Shown here piece after piece: positions 1 through 11,399 of a DNA stretch of 64,000 nucleotides (the stretch's first letter is position 1; every line of letters starts with the position of its first letter). Below the pieces are notes generated by a model that had not been told where the DNA came from, did no database searches, and worked only from the letters and a program-made list of their open reading frames with translations. A program made the translations under genes and the position numbers. This stretch comes from Mactromeris polynyma (Eukaryota; Mollusca; Bivalvia; Venerida; Mactridae), in assembly GCA_032209605.1 (NCBI GenBank), contig JASFXZ010000037.1:1860001-1924000 (forward strand), written 5' to 3'.

Positions 1-109
1 CATGTCTCAATTTCTAATCTGTGAGACATACGCGTAATCTAGATAGAGCGATTCTGAACTTGCGAATTTTTACAGAATCTAAGTATTGTTTAAAACCTAA
101 TTATGAAAA

Positions 110-530
110 TAATACAGCTAGAACACATAGATCACCTATAACACATAGAACACATAGAACACCTATAACACCTAGAACACATAAAACACATAGAACACAT
201 ATAACACATATAACACACATACACATAGAACACATATAACACATAGAACACATATAACATATATAACACATAGCACATATAACACATATAACACATAGAA
301 CACACATACACATAGAAAACATATAACACATAGAACACATATAACATATATAACACATAGTACATAGAACACATAGAACACATAGAACACATAGAACACA
401 TATAACAGATAGAACACATATAACATATATAACACATAGTACACATAGAACACATAGTGCACACAGAACACATATAATACATATAACACATATAACACAT
501 ATTACATATAGAACACATAGAACAGCTTGT
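110..530. repeat. AT-rich minisatellite, ACACATAGAAC/ACACATATAAC units
   Basis: Degenerate tandem array of 9-11 bp units (acacatagaac, acacatataac), often paired into about 20-bp higher units, running to the edge of the LINE fragment that follows. All three minus-strand frames stay open and give Cys/Tyr/Met-rich translations. That is a side effect of the repeat, not coding. Confidence 0.9.
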
Positions 531-534
531 TAGG

Positions 535-1240
535 TAAACTGACCGCCGTACATTTTTGCGTTTCAAATGTTTTTAAATGACACACCAGTAGAGAAAGTAA
601 TACCTAGATATGTTAAATAATTTTCTATCTCTTGTTCTCGGTCGTTGTAAAAGAAGTTCAAATAGTGTCTCAGGGGTCCCGCTTTCCTACACACCATATC
701 TTTAGTTTTGTTAACGTTGACAACTAGTTTCCACTTCTGACAATAATCATTCTAAGTATTTAAACCAGACTGTAAGCTATATTCGTCCTCAGCGAATAAA
801 ACGATATCATCTGCATATAATAATAAACATATCTTCAGTGTATCTAGACTGACTCCGTTAAAACCATTAGTACATAAGTATTCTTCAAGGTCATTGATAC
901 ATAAGGCAAACATAAATGGTAATAGACAATCGCCTTGACGAACGCCCAAGTAACATTCAAAACTTAAACAATTCCTATTTTAACACGATATTTCACATTT
1001 AAATACAGAGACCTAATTACATTCAATTTTTTTCCTCTGATGCCATATTTAATTAGTTTATAAAATATATTTTCTCTACCAAGTAGATCAAACGCTTTTG
1101 TATAATCTTTAAAACAAACGAATAATTTCTTATAATTATTCAAGAGAAGGTTATTACACCAGGAAAAACGAAACTGTTGTCCAATACGTTTCCGAAATCC
1201 CGCTTGCGCTTCCGTATAAAAAATATTGTCCGGCACATGT
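535..1240 (-). mobile_element. Decayed LINE reverse transcriptase fragment
   Basis: Read on the minus strand, 964-1236 carries RT fingers/palm sequence (EAQAGFRKRIG, then FKDYTKAFDLLGRENIFYKL, RT motif A region). 752-949 carries GVRQGDCLLPFMFALCINDL and the catalytic box LLYADDIVLFAED. Motif order and spacing are those of non-LTR retrotransposon RTs. The two blocks are in different frames, and the part toward 535 has several stops, so at least one frameshift and several nonsense changes have accumulated. Neither the endonuclease nor the C-terminal zinc motif is present. The lower end abuts the minisatellite at about 530. It is a dead fragment; its LINE clade is not assigned. Confidence 0.85.
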
Positions 1241-1768
1241 GGTTAATCTGTTATTAAGAATTCGCGTAAATGATTTACCAATAAAATATAAATTATTCAC
1301 CCGACATAGACTCTCTAGTGAATCCAATTAACAAAATAAAATGAATGTACATTGACAATTAACAATTTGAAAGTTGATATAAAACATTGGATTGATATAG
1401 TCGCTTGATTGTAAACATATAAAATATTTTGCAATTTTATTTGAATGTTTGGAGTGTACTGAATTGCTTAATGTTTGCAGTTATTTTATTCCAAACATTA
1501 GTGATAAGATTAGCAATTTACTTGTTTTTGGTTTTTTAATAATCCTGAATGAGACGGTTATTTGATTTCATTGGTGATATTAAATTGACTTCTGGTCATT
1601 TTATCGGATTCAAGTTTAGCTGAACGAACGTTTTTATTAGATTGGTTTATAGTATAATCTTTTAAGTTTCGCCACTCATAGCTGGAGTTTTATTAATTTT
1701 TTATGATCGTAAAAATAGAATGGCAAGAAACAAACAGTCAATCACTAAACAGGTAACCATGGAAGCTC

Positions 1769-1776
1769 TATATAAT
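1769..1776 (+). promoter_or_regulatory. TATA box of gene A
   Basis: TATATAAT lies 101 bp upstream of the gene A start codon, inside a block of about 170 bp (roughly 1730-1900) conserved with the same position upstream of gene B. The motif CAGGTAACCAT stands just before the TATA box in both genes. Transcription would start near 1800 by the usual TATA spacing (inference). Confidence 0.6.
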
Positions 1777-1821
1777 GCTTGCCTGAGTATTGCTGGTCTC
1801 ATTGTTGGTGCAGGGTACCTG

Positions 1822-1848
1822 ATGGTAATATTTAACAGCTCCAAGTGA
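1822..1848 (+). other. Candidate upstream ORF in gene A leader
   Basis: ATG followed by seven sense codons and TGA (MVIFNSSK). It lies between the predicted start site near 1800 and the gene A ATG at 1870. In gene B the aligned triplet is GTG, so the uORF is absent there. It only matters if transcription starts upstream of 1822. Confidence 0.3.
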
Positions 1849-1869
1849 AAGAAAGACAAGAACAGGACT

Positions 1870-4800
1870 ATGGATCTTCCTTTAAGTAAGTTTGATAGAA
1901 AGTGTTTCTGATGCGATGTACTTTATTTGACAACTAGTACTCGTCAGATACAGCATGGAAGCTATCACTCATCAGTGTAATGTCTTTGCGTAATTTGAAT
2001 TATTAATGAATTTTCGGCGTCAGGCTCATTGTTCATATGATGAAATGTTCAGACGCATGATTTCCATGACAAAAAGACCTAGTATTTTCCACCTCTGATT
2101 CATATTAGGAAGTTGTCAGTTGCTTGCGGAAGAACCGGTGCATACTGGTTACAAACCCAGAAACACTGGTTAGGACAATTGACCGTTGTACATGACACAA
2201 ACAATCTTGAAAAGCGTATTCAACACATACACGTGTTTAAACTGTCTAAGCAAAATGTGGGCGCGCTTTGACAATTGTTTCAAAATATTATTTCTTAAAT
2301 CTGAAACAATCCGGTGCTGTAAATGTAGTAATTTTATACATTTAATATTACAGTATACTTATACTAAGGTCCTGAGTTACTTTATGTATATAGTATTATG
2401 TTATGTTATATTAGCAGCTATCCTGGTACTGACCGTCCTCCAGTTATATACAGTTCATTCAGCAACAACGGACGCCCCTACAACAAGTGTCCCCAATCAT
2501 TCTTCTGCCGTTTCGACTGGTGGTGAGTTGATATTTGTTACTCTTGTTATATTGACATCTTCGAAGACGGATATAGCACAGAGTATAGTTGTTTTGTGAT
2601 TAAAAAGTAACGTCTTCATTATTGTGTGCTAACAGTAGATACCATACATATTTGTATAAACCATTGTAGTTAAACTCACAGTGGAGGTGGTGTGATTTTT
2701 ATTCATATTATCAAAATCAAATGCAATCAATGTGTTTCACAGAGGCAGGTCATGATTTTATTTATATTTTCAGGACAACCAACTGTGGTTTTAGAAAATA
2801 GTACGCGGATATCACCGACAATAGCGAAACCGACGGAAGCAGTAACTGTCACAGTAAGTGGTTAATGCTGCATGGCCATTCCTGTAGATTTAGAGGTTAC
2901 TCATTGGTTGCTTTCACCATTATGTTTTTTATAGTTGGTAAACTCCAAAATTTATCTACGAAAAAAACACACAGCAGCAAAATGCTATTTCATGATGTGG
3001 AAGTCAAAATAAGTTGCCTTGTAAATAGTTTTCGAATAGAGCGGTTCAATAAATTACAAGATAATGTATGTAGTTGCTGAATCATTATTATACAGACGCT
3101 TTGATAGGTAGCCCACCTTATTCTCAATTCAGTCTGTCGATGTTTGTCAATGGTTCACGTTTGAAAAGTTTGACTTTTTCGGCGCAACCGTACTAACATG
3201 GTTTTGCTATTTGCATATCAGTGTTTTGTTAACCAATCAAACCTTGACGCAGATTGGTTAACATTGTGTATAGTGTATTTCAAGATTTATCCAGTAAGTA
3301 GTGTTGTTAGTCATCACCACGGGGAATTGTCCGGTATTAGAATTAAGAATACTTTCTTGGTTTTATGTACCAGTTGAGAACATTTATATTGTTTTAATCA
3401 GATAAATCGCTATGTAACTAGTTGATTAACATGAATGTGTGAGTTTACGACTTATGTAATAAGTAATGTTGAACTATATTGAAACAGACTATACTGTGTC
3501 TATGGCTAATCACATTATTTTACGGAGTTATTTTATGCAGTCTCTTTCGGAAAACCTCGATATTATTGGCTCTGCCGGATACCGCCGAGTAGTTACGATT
3601 GATGCAGTCACCTACGAAGTGATCTCCCCTTACAGGTCTCGGAGTTTCTGTAGTATAGCGTAATTGAATGACATTTAGGCATTTTTTTATTTTGTACAAC
3701 ACATTTTAACCTTCAGATTGCAACAAATTTGTATACTTCAAGTTGCGCCGACCATCTTTTTTAAAGATATTTCTTATTTACTCTTTTACTGTATTCAATT
3801 TAATTTCCAACGTTTTAGAACATTTATAAAAAGATATATCCGTACGATCTTGTAGATTTAATGAATATCAGCTTAATTGTATAATGAGTGATGTCAATTA
3901 TGGGTAATTGGTTATTGTAAAACTTCACTTAAGGACCTCCTGAATAATAAGACCACCTCAAAATTAAGAACAAAATTTTCAAGTCCATTTTTATTCAACC
4001 CCAATGTTAAGACCAACTCGATAAGAAGACCAGTTTTCAAGGGTAACATGGGTGGTCTCGTTATTGAGTTTTTTCTGTATATGGTTAATCCTGAAGAATG
4101 CCTGTCGTGATATCAATAAGTGTATGAGCGATTGAATTTTGTTATTTGCTGATAATTTTTACTTATATGTAGGAAATAATTTGTATGAGGTAGTATGTGT
4201 GTTTTGTTCATTTGCAAATGTATTTTCCTTCCATTTTAAAGGCAGTATAGTAAATCAGAATTGTTTCTTTTCAATTGTCTAAATTTGTTTCTTTCGTAAT
4301 ATAAGGTTATTATAAACATTATTTAATTCGATGACATGCTGAATGTGATTTTTCTGTTTACTGAAGTCATCCGTGGGATCATCAAATATCTTGCTTGAAA
4401 TTGTGTTCGTTCTTAAAATAAAATAAGTAGATACAAATGTGATACGTTATTTTTGATTCGTACAATACTCTTTCGAGTTTTATGATTTTACGTAAATAAG
4501 CATATGTCTATGTGTTCTTGTATTTCGAAAGTATATCGTACTGTAGTCATTTTTGAATGGAAAGATCATACGTAAATTGAAAGTTGCAATATATAATGTT
4601 CGTTTACATGTCTTATAGTATTAATCGTTGTTAAATGTACAGTATATGTTTGACAGAAAACATACAGTATAAACTTATGTACATCGGTAAGACTATGTGT
4701 AACTTTGAATATAGGCGCGCAGATGAACGGAGAAATTTGACAATTCAATATTTAAGAAGGTCGAATTAGTTGTAAATATAATGTTAAAATTACGCATTTA

Positions 4801-5615
4801 TTCAACTTTTAATTTTGCAGCCCAAACTGTTGACCTGTCAAACAGGTTCTTACAATACTAATACAGAAGTTATGCCTGCATTGAAAGCAATTAAATGTGC
4901 ATCCGGAGCAGTATGTGGTGTAAGTATGCAATACTTCGATACAATCTGATCAATTGTGCAATACTTTTACTTTGAAAGTCACCTTTGTATTGACTGACAA
5001 GGTGTAGTTGACCCTTTACAGTAGTCAGGTTTTGTCCGCGATGGAGTTGCAAATGTATTATAAAGCGACTCGATATTATTGAAAGAGATTCAGCACTTGT
5101 ATGTATCTATTAACTTTGTAAAATGTAGATATTTCATTAAGGTCCGAATGGATGTACTGCGTCGGTAAATCAAGTTTTCATATTGTGACTCTATCTAATT
5201 GTTATGTATGCATATATTATACGTAAAATATCTTATAAAGTGATCTCCCATTCTCGAGGTTATAAAATAATGCACGTACTTCACAAATTGCCCGTTCCAA
5301 AATACTTGGGAATTTGCACGTACTTAACAACTTTCCCGTTTTGAAATACTTTTAAATTTTGGATTTTTGGACTGAATCGTATAAAACCTATTCATGTTCG
5401 CACATTTCTTTCAGCTTTTGATGGAGAATGAAAATGCCACTTCCATCAGTGTCATTCTCGCATGCACACCTAAAGCAAAGTGTACTACACTTGGGTGGAT
5501 ATGTTGCGAAACGAGTGAGTGCATGCCAGGACAACCAGACAATGGTAGCTCACATGTTCACATCAGCTTTGTCTCAGTTGCTATCATGTTATTAGCAATG
5601 ATAAGTGTCCTATAA
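1870..5615 (+). CDS. Gene A: Ly6/uPAR-like GPI-anchored protein, five exons, 166 aa
   Basis: Exons 1870-1885, 2418-2522, 2774-2853, 4821-4919 and 5415-5615, all with GT..AG borders and phases 1, 1, 0, 0. They code for 166 aa. Residues 1 to about 20 are a signal peptide (MDLPLTILVLTVLQLYTVHS). Residues 21-67 are a Ser/Thr/Pro-rich linker, and 73-136 a three-finger (LU) domain. The tail from about 143 (NGSS, then a hydrophobic stretch ending MISVL) is a GPI-attachment signal. LU cysteines are C73, C93, C99, C117, C123, C130, C131 and C136, ending in the family's CC-x4-C pattern. Compared with gene B, the second and third cysteines are both missing. Sequons NST, NAT and NGS suggest N-glycosylation. 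The start is supported by the same short first exon and splice site in gene B. Probably a cell-surface protein; ligand unknown. The gene model is inferred from splice sites and paralog alignment. Confidence 0.77.
3180..3245 (+). repeat. Short dispersed repeat in gene A intron 3
   Basis: The stretch around 'actaacatggttttgctatt' recurs at about 18690-18752, just before the LINE in the C locus, including the following 'gcatatca..gt.aaccaat'. Nature unknown. Confidence 0.5.
3426..3780 (+). repeat. Dispersed repeat shared with 35118-35470
   Basis: About 350 bp in gene A intron 3 matches the region upstream of gene D at high identity, with small indels. The last part ('..cttcagattgcaacaaattt' to 'gccgaccatcttttttaaaga') also occurs inverted at about 9936-10010 in gene B intron 3. 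The small ORFs inside differ between copies, so I do not call a gene. Termini were not resolved. Confidence 0.7.
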
Positions 5616-6654
5616 ATTACGCAGCTATTTGCATAATGTGTATATGTTGTATAAAGAAGGCTTGATAAAACACGCTAGTTAATTGAGGGAATTCGACAAT
5701 GAACAATGAACATGATCGAACCGAATCGGCCTTATGATATTGTCTGGCATGTTTATGATACAGCTTTGTCTTTCTCTTTATTCTTGCTCTCTCTCTAAAC
5801 GCTGTGATTTGTTTTTATGTATAGCTCAATGTTTGAAGTAAAGAGTCTAGTGTGTATTTATTGTTTGTCTTCATTCCAAAATTGTAAAATTCATTTGATC
5901 ATGGATTTTGTTGTGTTTAAGTCAAAAACCACTCTCGTTAACCAGAGATCAAACCGTACCACTTCGGTTGAACTGCTGGGTCCGAGGCTTTTAAACTTGA
6001 GATTTAACTCCAAACTCAAATTATTTCTTAAGTCAGGAAAAGGAGGGTTGTATACTTCTTATCGAATAGAGTGCACAACTTGACCCTAACTTTCCAAACA
6101 TCCGAAGTCCGTATATGTAGTTTTTCTTAACAAGCATTGGATACAGGGCTAAAGTAATGAATCATGCATTCGTTCCAATTAAATTAAGCATTTGACGACT
6201 GTGATACATGTGCCAATTATATCTGTACAAAGCATGTGATTTATAAAAAAAAATTTTTTTGTGTTTTTGGGGGTTTTCGTCGGAACTCAGAATTCCATTC
6301 ATATACTAGTAATCTCCTGTTGTGATCATCAAAGCAATATTTCGATGAAACTTTCGAAATGCAATGTTTGTAAGGAACATCGCTGTCTAATTCCAAAAAA
6401 TCCAACCGGCAATACAGATCAACCTCACCAGAAGAACACCACTTGGGAGATGAAAATGTCGGCTGTTGTTTGGAGGTTGTCACTCCAGACATGTTAAAGA
6501 AGTAGCAAAGATTTACAACAGAAAAGTTGATAATACTGTTGTTGGGAGGTTGTTACTCAAGAGACTGCCGCTCTTCGGGGGTTACAGTGTTATATTAATC
6601 CAAAAAGAAAAAGCCTTAATCCTTATGATTAAATCTTCAGGAAAATGAATAAAT

Positions 6655-6945
6655 TAAATCCAATGGTAAGTCTTAATACAACTTGCATATTTATTAGGTT
6701 TCCATTCAAATTGTATCTGCAAGTTAATGTCGGACACTATATTTTGGATTGATATAAGCTGGGACCAATATATGCATGTATATATTGGTCCCAGATATAA
6801 GTGTATCCGTGGTTTATTTACATAAAAGGAAACAATCAAGTCTAATGGTTAGTCTTTACACAATTCGACAGATCGCATGTTTTTTTAAATTCCCATGCAA
6901 ATTGTATCAGCAACTTAATGACGGATAATATATTTGTCAATGATA
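6655..6945. repeat. Diverged tandem duplication around a palindrome
   Basis: The segment 'caatggtaagtcttaataca'...'ttaatgtcgga' is repeated about 180 bp downstream as 'taatggttagtctttacaca'...'ttaatgacgga'. Confidence 0.6.
6759..6794. repeat. Perfect 15-bp-arm palindrome
   Basis: CTGGGACCAATATAT (6759-6773) and its exact reverse complement (6780-6794) are separated by 6 bases. It would form a strong hairpin in single strands. Termini of a small foldback element or a decayed insertion are possible. Confidence 0.85.
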
Positions 6946-7379
6946 TTATTGTATCCATCATTGTACTAACATATGTTGTATTATAGTTTCTGTCATTCGT
7001 GTATATATTACAGTGATTGAACTATTTGCATGTATATGAATTTGTAGTGTAGTGTACCAATGTTGACGTATTTGGTTGTTATTTTATGTTTAAAAATATG
7101 TATTTATAAACGTATTGACATCGCATGAGGCTCTGTATAATAAGTGTAAGTTGGACACCATGTATCCAGTTATTTCTTCCACCGAAGCTAATATACGACC
7201 ATAAACACAGTTCATGCAATGCTGCGATATTCTGCACTGACAGTGTTAATTCCCAAATACATTTAGATGATTTAGTATCGTCCTATATAGTCATGACCTA
7301 AAGCGGACTGTAAATATGAACCGTTTGATAAGAGATTAGTGTAAACAGTCCAAAACCAATCAGGTAACCATAGAGGCTC

Positions 7380-7387
7380 TATATAAT
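7380..7387 (+). promoter_or_regulatory. TATA box of gene B
   Basis: TATATAAT lies 101 bp before the ATG, the same spacing as in gene A. It is preceded by CCAAT (within 'aaaaccaatcaggtaacc'). Confidence 0.6.
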
Positions 7388-7480
7388 GCTTGCATACGTC
7401 TTGCTGGTCTCATTGTTTGTGCAGGATACAGGAGTGTAACATTTAGCAGCTCATAGTGAAGGAACGGTCTACATCGGACA

Positions 7481-10400
7481 ATGGATCTTCGTTTAAGTAA
7501 GTTTCAGATGTGTTCTATTAAATATGGAAACAACTACTCGTCAGTATGGAAGCAATCGATCTTGGGAATAACGTCGTTGTGGCAATTAAATGTATATAAG
7601 CGTATGACTTATTGTTATGTAATGGAAACTTGACTCGAGTAGAGCATCGAAAGTATTTGTGGTAAATCATTATACCCGACTCATTATTAGAAGTCGTCAT
7701 TTGTTTGTGGGTAAACATGTGTGTACAGGTTAAACATCCCAGAAGCACAGGTTAGGAAAATCGAATGCAGTACATTACAGAAATAACGCGAAAAGTGGTG
7801 TGAAACTGAAACACCTGCGCATGCTTAAATGTTTGAGAAATATGTTGTCACGCTTTGAAATTGTACAACGATCAGAAGTTGCGTCATTTATAATTCATTA
7901 TACTATTATATTTCAAAAGCAGTTATCGTGGTGCTGACCGTCCTCCAGTTGTATACAGTTCATTCATCAACATCGGACGCCCCTACAACAAGTGTCACCA
8001 CTGATTCTACGACCGTTACGACTGGTGGTGAGTCAATATGTATTGCTTTTGTTATGTATCTAAAAGAGAGAGAGAGAGAGAGAGAATAAAGAACTACAGG
8101 GAAAGCCACAAAGGCGAAATTAGCACATAGTACAGTTGTGTTCGTGATTAAAATGAAATGTAAACTATGTTCATTATATACTTATAACAGTATAATTATT
8201 ACATTGAACTACTGATCAAAAGTTTCGTATTGTATTGTAAAACTCATAGCTAACTTCAAAATGTTTCGTTTTCATATACGAACAGTTAATGAAAGATCCC
8301 CAAACCCCAATGTATATAACATGTGTTTGGCTTTAGCATGTGGCGGGACCAACGTAAATTTGTGAAACATCTATTTCAACTATGGTAACTAGTTAAATCC
8401 GTTGTTTAAATCCAAGATAGCTGAGGTGCATTACAGAAAATCGTAAGGTTCACGTATTTACGCCATTTAGGGTATTTTTGACCTTTTTGTGTTTCGTTTC
8501 ATTGCGTCCTTACTGTCGATATCCATCCAGATTTTGATGAAATATTATACTAAGTAGGTAGAGTGGTGGGGTGTGAATTGTATTGATGTTATCGAAATCA
8601 AATTAAATTAATTTTATTTACAGAAATATTTTCATAAGTTAATGTTATTTACAAGAACTATAATTTTATTTTCAAATAATTAGGTTATTGATATCTGGAA
8701 TCCAAAGTATCCCAAAATCCGTTTGTCAGATTCTGTGAGAGTAAATGTCGGAGTCCGGTTATTTTGTATTGAATAGAACTCTCTCATCCAGACCACGGAA
8801 TTCTATACAGATACGTAGTATGATCATGTGATCAATACGTCAGATAAAGAATGCCAATGAATTGTGGGTTGAAATTTAATATGTTGTATCGTGGCAACTC
8901 TGTAAAATTGTCATACGTATCGTATCAACTCTGTAAATTGTCAATAAGTTGTATCGTACCAACTCTGTAAATTGTCAATAAGTTGTATCGTATCAACTCT
9001 GTAAATTCTCAATAAGTTGTATCGTACCAACTCTGTAAATTCTCAATAAGTTGTATCGTACCAACTCTGTAAATTCTCAATAAGTTGTATCGTACCAACT
9101 CTGTAAATTGTCAATAGGTTGTATTAACCAACACATCTATATCATTCTATGTCGATAGTTTAAATTGTAATGATTTGTAAGTTTTAAACATATTTCAGAC
9201 ACTTTCCAACTTGTAGAGTTTACGTTATGTCTGATAGACACGTTACATTAAATATTACATGAGTAAATACTATATTTTTAGGAACGAAACTTTCAAGCGG
9301 TGTGTCAGCTAGCGGTGTGTCGGCAAGCGGTGTGTCGGCTAGCGGTGTGTCGGCAAGCGGTGTGTCAGCTAGCGGTGTGTCGGGGAAATTATCGACAGCA
9401 GCAACTACAACAGTAAGTGATTACTGCTGTACATACCATCTTATAGATTTAGATGTTAATGATTGGTTGCTTTACCATTATGCGATAATATCCCGAAGAA
9501 GCTAATTTATAAACTCCAAACACCGAGATATTTCGTAATACGGAAGTCATAACAAATTCCCTTGTTAATAGTGTTCGGTTAAAACGGTTGAAAGTTTGCA
9601 TAAGGATTGTTACAGGTGTTGAAAAATTAACGTAGTTCGACACTATCATAATTTCATCATTTTTGTCAACTGTGGTTTCACAGAGATTAACATTATTTCA
9701 CGATCTGAAAGTGACTTTTTTGTTTGCTGTCAACACTAGACTCATCGTGAGTCCTGTTTGAAATTATAGTAGCATTTGCAAGTAGGGTTTACAAACTTTA
9801 TTAGTAGATGAAATATTAGATAAGTTATTATTTGTATATATACTCAATCTGTCTTATGACAGACAAGATTAAATATAACAAATAACAAAAGCGCATACAT
9901 AAAACTAGTATCAAAATAATAAGCTAACACGAAAATATCTTGAAAAAATATGGTCGGCGAAATTTGAAGGTTAAGATGTGCAACATAAAAAATGCCGATA
10001 TGTTACGATTGCTGGTCATTCCAGATCCTCAAATGAGTATTGTTAATAATTTGCAACAAGTCATTCTCATACTTATCAAATATCAATATTTAACACTATA
10101 ACCACTTAACAGTTTTCTAAAAATATTTTGGGATGAAAATTTATCACGATACTCAACGAGATAATTATTTAGTTAACTAGTTTCTGTAACACGATAACCA
10201 CATAATGTTCTAGTTAATTATGTAATTAACAGATGGCAGAAGTATGACACCATACTTATAATATCAGCGTCATAATAACACTTATGCATTTTTACTTTGA
10301 CAAAACATTTCCTACAATGTAACATTTTATGTATGAGAAATAAAATCATTCGTAGCATAATGCACAGTATATGTTCGACAGAAACAAATGTAATACACGA

Positions 10401-11165
10401 TCACACATGGGGCAGACACTATGCAATTTCGAGTGAAGTATCGGAGAAAAATGAATCGCGTTTATAATGTTAAAGTTTGTGGAATTGTATTAGTTTACCT
10501 CAACAATATGTCTTTGTTGATTTTGCAGCCCAAACCGTTGACCTGTAAAACAGGTACTTGCACTGGCGATGTACCAACTTGTACTGCATTCAAAACAAAT
10601 ACAACATGTACAGTCGGGCAAGTATGCGGTGTAAGTATCAAATATATACATGAAGTACGATATAATTAGATTTTTGCAAGAATTATGCTTAGAAAATCTT
10701 CTCTGTATTTATTGACTGGAAGTGCGTAGTTGACTGTTTACGTTAATTGGTAAAGAACGTTCTATCATAATGACCATGTCCGCAATTGAGTCGCAGTTAT
10801 TATTATATGGATGTAAGAAGTTAGTTACTATGAACTTTGTTCATGAATGTATGTTCACAAAGCTGACTGTACTTACATAATTATCCTATCCGAGACACTG
10901 GCCATTCTGCATTATTTTGTATTAAATCTTACAACACTTATTCATTTTCATAAATTTCTTTCAGCTAACTTTGGGAAATGGAAATGTCACTATCAACACT
11001 TACGACTTTAAGTGCTCCCTTGATACAGATTGTGATAAGAAAGGGTTGACATGTTGTAAAACAGATATGTGCATGCCAGGGCAAACATACAATGGTAGCT
11101 CACATGTACATAGCAGCTTTGTCTCAGTTGTTATCATGTTATTAACAATGATAAGTTTCCTATAA
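7481..11165 (+). CDS. Gene B: Ly6/uPAR-like GPI-anchored protein, five exons, 184 aa
   Basis: Exons 7481-7496, 7923-8027, 9282-9412, 10529-10630 and 10965-11165, with the same phases as gene A. Residues 1 to about 20 are a signal peptide (MDLRLIIVVLTVLQLYTVHS). Residues 21-84 are a Ser/Thr-rich linker that holds six SGVSA-type pentapeptides (residues 46-75). Residues 90-154 are an LU domain with all ten cysteines: C90, C95, C102, C111, C117, C135, C141, C148, C149 and C154. The GPI signal starts near NGSS and ends MISFL. After C154 comes Met, not the Asn usual in Ly6 proteins; gene A shares this. Sequons NTT, NVT and NGS are present. The linker repeats lie only in exon 3, and they are the main length difference from gene A. 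Expected at the outer cell surface. Partner and function cannot be read from the sequence. Confidence 0.8.
8064..8085. repeat. (AG)11 microsatellite
   Basis: Eleven AG units in gene B intron 2. Confidence 0.95.
8884..9118. repeat. 34-bp minisatellite, about 7 units, gene B intron 2
   Basis: Unit begins TTGTATCGTACCAACTCTGT and ends caataag. Seven near-identical copies differ at a few positions (GTACC/GTATC, TTGTC/TTCTC). Intronic and non-coding. Confidence 0.95.
9296..9385 (+). repeat. Coding minisatellite in gene B exon 3 (6 x 15 bp)
   Basis: Six 15-bp units AGCGGTGTGTC(A/G)GC(A/T) code for SGVSA in frame; the last is SGVSG. Alternating third-base variants suggest part of the array expanded as 30-bp double units. 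Confidence 0.95.
9936..10010 (-). repeat. Inverted partial copy of the 3426-3780 repeat
   Basis: Reverse complement matches the 3' part of the repeats at 3690-3775 and 35370-35460 (the 'gccgaccatctttttt' end). Confidence 0.55.
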
Positions 11166-11382
11166 GTTATGCAGTTTATTGCCTAATGTGTATGCGTTGT
11201 ATGCAGAGGACTTGTTGAAACATGCTAGTTAATAGAGGGAATTCGGCAATGAACAATGAATATGATCTCGCCGAATGGGCCTTATGATATTTTCTGACAT
11301 GTTAATGATACAGCTTTGTCTGTCTCTTTATTCTTGCTCTCTCTATAAACGCTGTGATTTGTTTTTTTAGCTCAATGTTTGT

Positions 11383-11388
11383 AATAAA
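11383..11388 (+). promoter_or_regulatory. Candidate poly(A) signal of gene B
   Basis: AATAAA lies 218 bp after the stop codon in the 3' flank shared with gene A, where the aligned sequence is AAGTAAA. Confidence 0.4.
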
Positions 11389-11399
11389 ATATGGAGTGT

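Larger units (their letters stand above)
5616..7345. other. Intergenic A-B, no gene seen
   Basis: The first 300 bp match the 3' flank of gene B ('gagggaattcg.caatgaacaatga', 'gatacagctttgtct'), so they are probably 3' UTR. The rest has no supportable coding region. It contains a diverged tandem duplication (about 6655-6760 and 6838-6945) and a 36-bp palindrome between its halves. The ORFs at 6241-6648 on either strand show no domain and no conservation with gene B's flank. Confidence 0.6.

Noticed and set aside
101..566. Long minus-strand ORFs rich in Cys, Tyr and Met
   Set aside because: They are translations of the minisatellite, open in several frames at once, with no start context or domain.
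8884..9118. Possible CRISPR array
   Set aside because: Regular 34-bp units but no unique spacers; it is a minisatellite in a eukaryotic intron.
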